A stretch of 64,000 bases of DNA from Cardinalis cardinalis. Taxonomy: Eukaryota > Chordata > Aves > Passeriformes > Cardinalidae. Below, in pieces: positions 11,721 through 21,730 of the stretch. The stretch spans positions 15,999,877 through 16,063,876 of the forward strand of contig JACDOX010000003.1 in assembly GCA_014549065.1 (NCBI GenBank), written 5' to 3'. The stretch's first letter is position 1, and every line of letters starts with the position of its first letter. Made by a program: the position numbers and the translations under genes. The notes beneath the pieces were generated by a model. It made no database searches and was not told the DNA's origin. It was given only the letters and a program-made list of their open reading frames with translations.

Positions 11721-12900
11721 AGACCCGCCCGCTCTGCAGTTCTTCAGTTCATTTCTTTCACCCTCCCCTTAATCCGTCAAAAACTAAGCGAAAAGAGAAA
11801 TTGGCTTGTTTTGGTGCGAAAACCAAACATCTCCCATTCGGTTTGTGCAATAATGTTTTCAGTGGTTTCTGAGCTAAGTGTAAGCACCCGAAAGTGTTTA
11901 CAGCAAGCTTTGACATAACATAGTCAATAACGAGCCATAGCTTATCTGCCCAATCCTGCCCCTGATAAGCGCAGGAGCCGCCGACTATGGAGAGCGACTG
12001 CCCNATTGTGTGAAAGGACGGGCAAAAAGGAAAAAGCCCTAAAGGGCTCATATTGTGTTTCTGGCGCTGAGGTTTCTCCCCACCCCCGTGAAAACTCCCC
12101 ATTCACAGAGGAGATGGAGAACGTAGGTCTGCATGACACACTGACACACTTCCTGGCGAAATACCCCGTGTGAAAAGTTTCACTGCTGGTGCTTTTTCCC
12201 TAAGAAGCCAATTAGCACATTTTGTTACTGTCTCGTGTTTGCAAGCAGGCTTTTCCCAAGCTGGGTTGTTTCTAAACAACAATAAGCTTCCATAAATCCC
12301 CAAGTTAAACCTACATTTGCTAGATACCAGTGAGAAGAGGACCTGAANTGCAAACACTCAACCAGAACTCTTTAGGATGGGGAAGAAATCCAGTTTAAAT
12401 CACGAGATTCAATGCGATCAGAACNGCACAGTGAAGATGCAAAATGCATTCTAAATCCCTTCCTCATTAGAACACTTCAGATATTTCAAAGTCAGTACTA
12501 CATTTTCAGACACACATCTCCTTGGCAGTCCTTCTGTTTGTAGAAAGAGAAGATGTTCTCACACAATTTTCAAATCTGTAACTGTAGAAGTGTTGGAGAC
12601 AGCTCTCGGGTGAACCCCAGGAATTAGAGCATTGAAACCGTGCTGATTCACAAACTCATCACTGCTTTATTATTTTCAGCACAGATACTTAGCTCCTAAG
12701 ATTCGTCATGCCCTTATTTTTTTATATCTGTGAAATTAATTACTGCATTCATTAGAAGTGGTCAAAAACTACTTCAACAAAATATTTTTCCTGCTAGAGA
12801 ACTGAAGGCTTGATCAAAATTCAGTTGCATGGAAACAGTGACAGACTGATGCAGGTATTCTCAGGAGGATAATTTAGCTTTTAGCTTAATTTTTCTTTAG
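11721..12900. other. Non-coding stretch between CpG island and the + strand gene
   Basis: Composition falls back to AT-rich after 11.75 kb. I see no exon with two good splice sites. If the + strand gene starts in the CpG island, this is its first intron. Confidence 0.45.
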
Positions 12901-12967
12901 GAAAAAGGCACAGGCAGCACCATGAGCAGCACCATGACCCTGTCTTTTCACCTTTTTCTTGCTTCAG
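12901..12967 (+). CDS. Unidentified + strand gene, candidate exon A (start codon)
   Basis: A strong acceptor (TTAATTTTTCTTTAG, ending 12900) is followed by a 67-base open segment and a strong donor CAG|GTAAGT (12968). An ATG at 12922 gives MSSTMTLSFHLFLAS plus one base of the next codon; a second in-frame ATG is at 12934. The segment upstream of the ATG is also open back to the acceptor (EKGTGST), so the exon could be internal to a longer protein, or carry the start with a 5' UTR exon upstream, possibly in the CpG island. The hydrophobic LSFHLFLAS resembles a short signal peptide core, but no basic residue precedes it, so that is weak. Family not recognised. Confidence 0.5.
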
Positions 12968-13486
12968 GTAAGTGCTTTTCTCATGACTCAACTTACTTTC
13001 TGGGAGATAGTTATTGCATTCTTCCCCAAATAACAAAGGGGAATAATATTAATATATTTTTTAAAAAACTCATTTACTCCAAATCTAAATGTAAACAAGT
13101 CTCAGTAAGGAAAGCAACTACTGTCCAGTCAACACTAATTTTCTACAANACACACNGAACAAAAAGAAACATCCCAAGAGAATGACTGCAAGCATTTCAC
13201 TGAGAAGGTACATATTTCAACTTAACACATTAAAACCATCATAAGCCATTGTCATAGCATTGAAATACAATTTTTTTTTTTTACCTCAGAGGTTAAATTC
13301 TCCATTTGATTCAAAGAGAAGGATCACAGGGGAATAAAGCAGTGCAGATTTCCTTCCATGGTCCTACCACAGTGCTTCACAAGTGGTAACACTGGCTCCT
13401 TCTCAGGTGCTCTTTTCATGCCCATTTGATGTTTAGATTCCTGTAAATAGAATTTCCATTCATGACCACTGTTTTCTTATAACACA

Positions 13487-13523
13487 GATAATATTAATAT
13501 TATTATATTATAATAATATATCT
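13487..13523. repeat. AT-only imperfect palindrome
   Basis: A run made only of A and T (ATAATATTAATATTATTA then TATTATAATAATATA), nearly self-complementary, in the intron between candidate exons A and B. It may form a hairpin; no function is implied. Confidence 0.7.
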
Positions 13524-13727
13524 TCATGNAGTTGCCTTGCCCTCCAGGAAACAAACAAAAAATATCTAGAACTGTTCCCCGCCTTCCAGCACTCCATTCC
13601 CTGCCTTGTTTCAGGTTTGTGTGACAGATATCTTGTTTTCCATCCTTATTCTGAGACAATTCTCCAATTTTACTATAAAAGGTGAATTAGCAGCCTGTCA
13701 CTGTATCTGACATTCTTTGCTTTGCAG

Positions 13728-13782
13728 AGCAAACAAAGGAAGAAACATTAGTCCCAAAACCTGTCNTCTTTCCCCAAAGCAA
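13728..13782 (+). CDS. Unidentified + strand gene, candidate exon B
   Basis: A 55-base exon with a very good acceptor (CATTCTTTGCTTTGCAG) and a consensus donor (AA|GTAAGT). Joined to exon A in phase 1 it reads EQTKEETLVPKPV, an unresolved residue, then FPQS, and leaves two bases. The in-phase join to both neighbours is the main evidence that A, B and C belong together. The N at 13766 falls in one codon and must be counted as a real base for the frame to hold. Confidence 0.55.
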
Positions 13783-15834
13783 GTAAGTGCAATGCAATGA
13801 GTACCCAATTCAATCTAGAATATTTTTCATTTTACTACACCTACTGGACTACATAATTACCACTGNAACTATCTGCAGTAAATAATAATAATTTAAAAAA
13901 TCAAAAATAGACTAAAAGACATGCCTGGCCACAGGTGATTAGTCAGACACCAAGAATTATTTTCTGTAAAATATGGCTCATTTCTTCAAGGCAAATAGTA
14001 TCTCCTGGGCCATATAAGAGATCAGGGATAATCAGTATTCAGCACACATTCAGGTCTCTCTCAAACACGAGGTACAACCTGGAGGATATTTAGGGGAATT
14101 TCCAACTACTGAATCATTAAATATGCTCTCTTCAGCACACAGATGTCACTCTGAAGGGGCATAGACAGGGGCTTTGCTCACCAACAGCCTACAGCCATTT
14201 CAGAGAAGAAAATGGGAATGTGTCTGCATNCCTTTTTGCAGGTCCTGCATCTCAATTTATCAAAAGCTGTGGCAGACATCCACGTACATCAGGGCAGTTT
14301 AAGAGCTGCTGATCTACAAATAAATAAGCAGCTCTTTCAATTTTTTCCTTTTCTTTTTCTGGATGGTTTACACTTGGATGAATTACAGTTTCTTGATTGC
14401 AGCCTTAAAGTCTACAGCTTCACAAGGCAAGGAGCTGGGTACAAAACCCACTGTGAGACTGAGACTAAAAGGGCCAAACTGTGGGGTTTTAGGGTATGGT
14501 TTAGCCTGACAAACCATGAACTAAACACACAACAGCCCTTGTAGTGGCCTCTGACAGTTGCTGGCAATCAGAAGAGCACTAGTCAGGGGCTGGAAGCACT
14601 TCCTAGCCAGCCTTGCAAGGAAGGGAGGCAAAGGAGAGCTGACCCAGCCACTTCAGAGAGCAAAACTACTGTGAACTGTAATTTGCACTGCCTGTCAGGA
14701 TTTGCAGCAAGGCAGGAGAGGAATCTAGTCCCAGCTCATGGTGCTAGGATGAGGATGGCTCACCAGAAATACAAAAAGACACCTGATGGTATCAATTAAA
14801 ACTGGATGGGAGGTTTCTCAAATGCATTGAGTTGGTCAAACCACATATTTAAATACCAGAACTAACAAATCAGTACGTAAGACAGGTATTATTATTTGTA
14901 ACTTAAAATTATTTTGCAATAGCTAAAAAGAAAAGAAAAATATATCAACCTTGTTTTTTCCTCATCTTTCATACTGAAGGATATTTACTGATTTCCATGT
15001 TTTTATTATTTAATATTTTTTGAGATACAATTTCCATATATGGTTAGATTAACTAGGCAAGATCAAGTTTTTTCATATTCATAAATGAAGAAATTGAGTC
15101 AGCAAGAGTAACTCAACCAAAAAACCCACAAACACAGCATTTCCTTGATAGAGTGGAAGACAGTTTAGATGTCAATATTTCTTAGCTATAAGAGCATGCT
15201 CAGCCATTTTTCCTACACTCAGTGAGAAAATTCTGCATGTTCATAAAACGTGGCAGTTCTACCTCTGTTCTAAGGGTACCAGGAGTTGTGGGAATATACT
15301 TTACAGTAGTTTGAATACTTTTCCACTTCAGGCAAAAAAAACCCCAGTACTCATAAAACGACTGAAGATTTTACCCTAAGACTGAGCAGGAGATTTAACA
15401 ATAACAGTTTCTGGCTTCTTTGTNGTGGAAAATGGCTACAGGTTTGAGCTCTGGCTGTACACAAGTGAATGATTCAGCAAACAAGCTGCCAGTGGTCCAG
15501 AGAACTCCAGGTTTTAGTCAAAAAACCCAGAAAGCACAGCTTATCCTTCTGTCACCCACCTGTGGCTGATTGAACTGCACACAATCAGTAGCTCTGCACA
15601 GCCACTGGCTGGAATTGTCTTCAGGTGCTTTGGAAAACATCAATTCACTCAGTACTGAGGCAGATCATCTGCCTCCCCGGAGATGGAGCTTACACGGGAT
15701 TTGTATTTCCACCTGACAAAACACTATCAGATTTCCATTTTGCCATAATATCTCATTTTGCCAAGGAAGGACTTTGGCTTTTTGTGCAGAGGCAGCAATA
15801 TGCCTCCAATAACATGGCATTTTTCTCCTTTCAG

Positions 15835-15971
15835 CAAAGANCAGCTTGAAGGTCTAGACCCAGAATTTAAGGGAAGAGGTCACCCCAGGAAAGATTTACC
15901 TTGTGTGTTAGGATTAAGCACAGAATCTGACAAGCAGTGTTCACTTAGTAATTCTGCTTTTCAGTTCAAGA
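15835..15971 (+). CDS. Unidentified + strand gene, candidate exon C
   Basis: The acceptor TTTTTCTCCTTTCAG (ending 15834) and donor AAGA|GTAAGT bound a 137-base exon. It joins exon B in phase 2 and is open for 45 codons: QLEGLDPEFKGRGHPRKDLP, then a stretch with two cysteines, ending SLSNSAFQFK, leaving one base. The translation is hydrophilic with no low-complexity bias. No known domain is recognised. One residue near the start is unresolved (N at 15841). Confidence 0.55.
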
Positions 15972-16310
15972 GTAAGTACACCCATTAAAATTAAGAAAAA
16001 CACAAAAAAAATTACAAACATGAGAGCTGCAAGAACCTTCTGAACTGCCATCTTGCTAATTCTGGAAACTTGGAACATATTTCAGGAGTTCAAGGAAAAG
16101 TCTGATCACAGGTAAGTCTTGAAATTGCAGATTTCCTAAGTAATTTTTCCCCACTCTCACAANGGATTTTATCATTGGTGTTACAGAAGAGGAGAAAGTC
16201 CTATTTTTCCTAGTAGAACAAATTAATCTTTCCTCCCTCTGCAACAGAAGTATTTTTTAAGACATAGTTGCATGCATCCCTTCACCAGTATCCCCTCCAG
16301 CAAGTCACAG

Positions 16311-16488
16311 AAATTGTAATTAGGAAAGGGAAAAGCCCAGTGTCCTGTGAGATCCAAAAAGTTCACATCAGATCACTCAGCACATTTAANGGCAAGAGAA
16401 AAATCCTCAGTTTGAATCCACACAGCAGCAGGGAAATGTCTCCTCTTGCAAACAAAATCACCCAACACAAAGGCATTGAAATTGAACT
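16311..16488 (+). CDS. Unidentified + strand gene, candidate exon D
   Basis: With an acceptor at 16309-16310 (after the pyrimidine-rich TATCCCCTCC) the segment joins exon C in phase 1 and stays open for 58 codons to the strong donor CT|GTAAGT. The translation is basic: IVIRKGKSPVSCEIQKVHIR, then SLSTF, GKRKILSLNPHSSREMSPLA and NKITQHKGIEIE. Reading into the intron gives a stop at once, and splicing to the candidate last exon also gives a stop within four bases. So the protein may end here at about 139 residues, or an exon is missing. An alternative acceptor at 16299-16300 would break the frame with exon C. Confidence 0.45.
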
Positions 16489-17508
16489 GTAAGTATATTC
16501 TAGCTTACTTTCAGAATAAACCCAAGTATGTTTTATAATACTACATCTCCCATGCCACATTCTGANGTGTAACAAGTTGCTAATGTCTGGGAATGACTAT
16601 CCCTATGTGGTAGTGTGAAATTATATGAAACTCTACTGAGGAGCTATGTTGTATNATTATTTTTCACACTATTTAAAGTTGGTCTGCAATTTCCACTAGA
16701 AATTTTTAAATGCACTCCCACTCCTTACATAAGTAATTGACAGAAGATGGTGTNAGAAAAGCAGTTGCACCACTTTAACCTACAGAAATTGAAAAGAGAA
16801 TGACTTTTTAAGAGGTCTCATCCTAAATACTAATACTGANCAGTGTCCAGGCAGTTTACAGACAAAGAAATTATGATGCACATGATTTCTTTAACGTAGG
16901 ACTCCCCTNAAGAAGGGTTTGAAAGGGAACTGACTGTGCAAGTTTTAAGCTGTGGANCCAAACCCTTTTTGAGTCCAAGCAAAAGAACAGACAAATTCAG
17001 CCAGGCTCTTTGCTGGCTATGCACCAGTCTATAAATGGCAGCAATGATGGAAGCAGTAGGAATAAGAAAGAATCACAGCATGGAAAAATCAATGGCTNAA
17101 GAACTTCAAAATTAGATGTTTCTGGAAGTTCCTTCTTACTAATTCTGTAAACCCAAGAGCCTTCCACTTTGCCTGCCAGCTAAAGAAAAGAGATCAGCTT
17201 ATCTAGGACACATAAGAACAATTATTCCTTCCACCTTAATTGCAAGAAATGCCCATGAAAAGTAACCCAGCTGTGAAGGATGTGACTGCACATGCCAGGC
17301 AGATGTTGCCAGCACCAGAGCTCTTCCTATGTTCCCCAAATGTTAACTCCTCACTGGGGATTATGCNTGTCTTATATGTGGGCAAAGAGCAATTTCTTTG
17401 TTCTCCAGCTTTATTACAGCACAGTGAACTCTTTGGGAGTGCAAATTTTTGCCAAGAAGCAGCAAATTAAGAACATATGTATGTGATGTGTTTCTGCTTC
17501 CATCACAG

Positions 17509-17634
17509 GTGAATGCAGAGCTTGTAAGAGAAGATATTTACAGCTTTCTTCAAGCAAGGATCTTGAACCCAACCCAGCCAGGGGACTGGGAAGCAACTGC
17601 AGTTCTGCTGAAAGAAGCAATGCAACAGAGATGA
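17509..17634 (+). CDS. Unidentified + strand gene, candidate last exon E, frame uncertain
   Basis: A good acceptor (TTTCTGCTTCCATCACAG, ending 17508) is followed by 41 open codons and a TGA. The phase-0 reading is convincingly protein-like and helical: VNAELVREDIYSFLQ, then RILNPTQPGDWEATAVLLKE and AMQQR. None of the exons found upstream ends in phase 0. Exon C joined directly reaches a different open frame, rich in Cys, Ser and Arg, that stops at 17684. Exon D joined directly reaches a stop at once. A missing exon of length 3n+1 between D and E would reconcile everything, but I could not find a convincing one. Confidence 0.4.
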   Translation: MNAELVREDIYSFLQARILNPTQPGDWEATAVLLKEAMQQR

Positions 17635-17701
17635 AACTGCTTCCTCACCAATGCTGCTCCCGAGCTGCTGCACTGCCTGTTTGAATCCAAAAATATAATT
17701 T

Positions 17702-17722
17702 ATTAAATGTCACCAGATTAAA
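17702..17722 (+). terminator. Candidate poly(A) signals of the + strand gene
   Basis: Two ATTAAA hexamers (17702-17707 and 17717-17722) lie 70-90 bases after the candidate stop codon, followed by a TC-rich then GT-containing stretch. Position and order fit a 3' end, but such hexamers are common in AT-rich DNA. Confidence 0.4.
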
Positions 17723-20700
17723 GGGTCTCTCTCTGTAAAAAGTGTGATTTATAGGAACATTTCCATTGATTCACTGATTGTGTATGATTTAGCTATTCTG
17801 TGATACAGATTATCATTCTCACATTATTATCAAATTCTATGTTTTTATGGTGTTTGGTCCTATGCATGTCCTGTCACATGTATTACAAACCATTTGCTTC
17901 CATAGATCACCTCAATTAATGCTTACAGNCTGTCTTTTCTTCAAAACATTCACTTTCTTTCGTGTTCACTCATTAAGACACATCTTTATCGTGCAAGTAA
18001 TGAACCACATTTACCTCCAACACTGGTTTAACTAAAAAGGCCCTTCTGCTAATTCTCAGAGGGCTGCAGCCAGTGAAGTTCCTAAACCATGCTCACATTT
18101 AAGTGATATTCCTAAATGCATGTTAATTTGAAGCAGAAGAATTGGCCTGAGCCAGGCTTTGAACAGAAAACCCTCTCTGTAAAATCCATAATAACTGCTT
18201 AACACAGATTACTGCTTTTTTTTTTCTCAAATAGATGCACAGGTTTGGGGCTGACAACCCACAAAATGTGCCCACTTCCAATATGGGGTAAAAAAGGTGA
18301 AGAGAAAACAACATAGATTAAAACCCCATGCCAAGACATTTTGGGGGCATTACCCAGCAGACCACAACAGGTCTGAAGGTCATATTTCATGGGCATATAT
18401 AGAGATATTTCTAACTGACACTTACTAAACAATCAGACTGGATACTTTCTTTAGACAGCCCTGAACAAGTATTAATTGAAACCATCTGCAGGACACGCTA
18501 TCTCTGAAGTAACTAGAGATGTTCAGCTGACTTTGGACTAAATTACCCAACAGCTTCCACACAGAAAAAGCACATTCATGAAAGTGATTTACTGTTTTAA
18601 TATAACACACACAACTATAAAGGGCTCAACCACGACCCNATGGTTTCTATGATTATTCTCTTTAGGAAAGCACAGCTGAGAGAGAAAACAGCTAAAAGCT
18701 GCCTGTTCTTCTGCATGATTTTTCCATGAGCTCTGAAGTGCCTGCTTAAGGGATGAATTAGTTTTTTTGCCTTAAAAAAATAAAGGCAGTGGGGGTCCTG
18801 AGGGAATGAGATAAAAACCAAACCTTTCCTCCTGCACATCACCCGCCCCAGTGAGAATCAGATGCAGTGTACTGAGAGCACAGGGATTGTTCCTGCCATA
18901 TATTTTATAAATATTGGAAAAGTGATGAGAAAACAGCGCCTGCTCCTCTTACCCAGCCCATTTACCTAATACAAAAATAATAAAGAATCCAGACTGATCA
19001 AAATTCTTGCTGCACTGCTCCGTATCTAGCAAGGGAGATTCTGTGATCTGTTGAAAGAGTGGCTAAAACACAATTTGTCTCATTGGAAGAATTAAGGTTG
19101 GTATCTATATCAAGATAGCACAGCAAAAAAAGATAGCAATGTCTCCAAAAGGCTGGAATCTTTACTGCAAACAAAGCTGGTAGACTTCAGTAAGGCTACG
19201 TAGGCTATAATGAATGTTTTTGACTGTAGGGAGAAAAATGCATGGCTCAAATCCAGGAACTGTCTCAGCCTACATACAGAACTAGGTCTGTAGGAGACCC
19301 TTATTCAGCACGTTTCCTACAAAAGACATTAATTTACATTTCCTTGTTTAAAGGACAGATAACTTCTCCATGTGAGACATTCCAGCCCAGAGGAACGGAG
19401 GAGCGCTGCAGAGACCACCGCACATTTCATACANACACTCACCAACTGCTGCCACTTGGAGATTTCAAAGCTCACAAAGAAAATTGCCTTTTTTTNCCCC
19501 CAGAGCAGAAACTAGGATATCAATCCTGATTACTTNACAGTTGCCCACCCTTAGACAGTGCAGNTTGAGAGGCAAGAGGCCTTAATCAAGCTCAGATGCA
19601 AGGAAGGATTTCTTTTAAAGGCTATTAATGTTACTGAACAACTCAGTCTTCTTTAAACATCCACACTGTGATATAGGCAAGTGTCTGAGTTTATCATGTC
19701 CTCAATCTTTTGAACAGCCAGGTTTTATTTGCTAAGCATTGATCAGGCCAGAAGGAATGAGCTTATCCCAAGTGGCAGTGGCTGGACTTGAATTCTGGAC
19801 TTTAGATTGCAAAATGTTCAGGATTTGATGCAATTTTGCCTCAGCCAGCTATGCTAAGTTTTGGGCTGTCATTGTAAATCCAGACACTAAAGGAAGCTGT
19901 CCTGGAGTCTGATTGGAAAACAGAAAGGCACATTCCCACTCTAAAAGGCTTGTGTATCTAAAAGCTACAAAGAGATCCTGAAGCTTTGTGCCAAAGGTAA
20001 CAAGTCAAACACAACTGGATGTACTGATTTGCTATTTCTTGTTCATGCTAGGAGAGAGGACTCAAAATTAAAAGCCATTCTGAAAAACAGAAACCAAATA
20101 TTGGTTTTAAAAACAAACCCTTCAGAAAACTAGTCCCTTCATCTCATTTATGAGGTGAATTTATACAGGTTCCTTTTATCCATTGATTAGTTATTTTATT
20201 GTCTTCTGATTATGCCAGGAGTCTACAGCTGCAATATTGTTACAAAAAGCACACAGGTGTTCAATTTCAAATAAAAAGGCTTTTGTGCAATTTTTTTAAT
20301 AATGAAACTATTTCTACTAGCATTAGATTTTTATGAAGCCTTTTGAACTTATGCTTTTCATATCTATTGGTTTAGCTGATCCAGTGAAAAATCTCCTGCG
20401 AAATTACAAAAGCCCTGCATAATTATCAGTCTACTAAAGGAAAGTTTTTCAAATGCTTACCTACTGTCCTTTTCAGTGCCCACACACACACAATAGCCCC
20501 TCATGAACATATTAATCCNGGACATATCACTGTTAAAGCCTTCAATATGTTTCACTGGAGCTTCCCACTCCTCCCCTCAGGGCAGAATCCTTTCTTACTG
20601 CACTGGCTCACTCAGCATCTGTATTATTCACTTTTGCAGTAATACTGCAGTTTAATCTTTGTAGCTTTTCAAAAAGGGCTGCAACAGGAAAACATGTGTG

Positions 20701-21533
20701 GAAAGGGGTGTGAAATAGCAATTAATANGTTCAGCAATCTGCAGGAACCAAACCATATCCTCTGCAAGCAAGATCCAACCAANTGGGGGCAAGCGCACCC
20801 TTACTTGCCAGTGATACTCAAGGTACTTCTGCATCCTTCTTGCTTATTCAGTCCTCACTCCAAACAAACTTGCAGGAAATTTGGTAGAATTCCTACTCAG
20901 CAAATACATTGCTTTCTGCAAAACGTGCACTTACCCTGGAGCTTTGCAGGTATCAGGGGATGAAGGACATCCCCTTTGAGCTTGATCCTGGGGCTGCATT
21001 AACAACTCCTCAGGAAAGCCTGGGGTTTCTTTCTGATGCTCTTATCTGTCACCACTCCAAATACAACACATCACCAAGCCCAGACTCCAAGCTAATTACA
21101 GAAAGAGGCGATGGAAATGTCATTGTTACCATAATCATCCCTTGTCCACATTACAAGGATATTTTTAAAAAGACACACATTTCAGGGCATTCTGTTTAGA
21201 ACAACTTTATCTCTGTACTTCAGAAAAAAACATATAGCANGGCCAACTTCCTGAAGCCCAAGCTTCAGGAAGTGCAGGATCATGCCACAGCTTCATAGAG
21301 TTAAATTCACCACCACACTGTTATCCAACAAAAGAACACCCACTTATCACTGAAATAGCAAGCTTTTCCTTTAGGACACAGCTCCTCTGTCCTCTTTAGC
21401 AGAAGACCTTGTCACAGCTGAGAAAACTGCTCCCCTCAACTTGCATTTTCCAATAGCATTTGTTGCAGTCGAGGCAGACAGAAACAAAGGCTCTTATTTA
21501 TTGCTGCATGTTCACCTCTTTCATAGCCTCCAT
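17723..21533. other. Non-coding stretch, no gene recognised
   Basis: AT-rich, with frequent stops in all frames and no exon with paired splice sites. A short (CA)n run lies near 20481-20491. No interspersed repeat recognised by eye. Confidence 0.5.
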
Positions 21534-21730
21534 CCCACATGCATTGCACCTGTGTGCCCTCTGTTCCCTGTGGTGGTTGGTCAGTGCCCCTGGGCACTCC
21601 ATGGCTCATTGCTGTCAGTGCTGCTCACCTGCTGCTCACAGCTGTGCCCACTGGGGATGAGGCTGGGCCACAGCTCCATCCCAATCACCACAAACTGTGT
21701 GTGCCTACAAGTTTTCACAGAAATAAAACT
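21534..21730 (+). repeat. Interspersed repeat, copy 1 (LTR-like, family unknown)
   Basis: Bases 21545-21607 match 40346-40408 at every resolved position (one N in the second copy), and weaker similarity continues for about 100 bases through CACCTG, CAGCTG, GGGATGAG and CACCACAAACTG. This copy is followed by ACAGAAATAAAACTGAAG, which contains an AATAAA signal. That is compatible with an LTR or other retroelement terminus, but neither TG...CA ends nor a target-site duplication was established. The open frame crossing it on the + strand is not considered a gene. Confidence 0.7.

Noticed and set aside
10781..11872. Long + strand open frame of over 360 codons, with overlapping long frames on the opposite strand
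   Set aside because: Pro/Ala/Arg-rich in every frame because of the GC-rich CpG island, and CpG-island composition removes stop codons. No domain and no codon bias.
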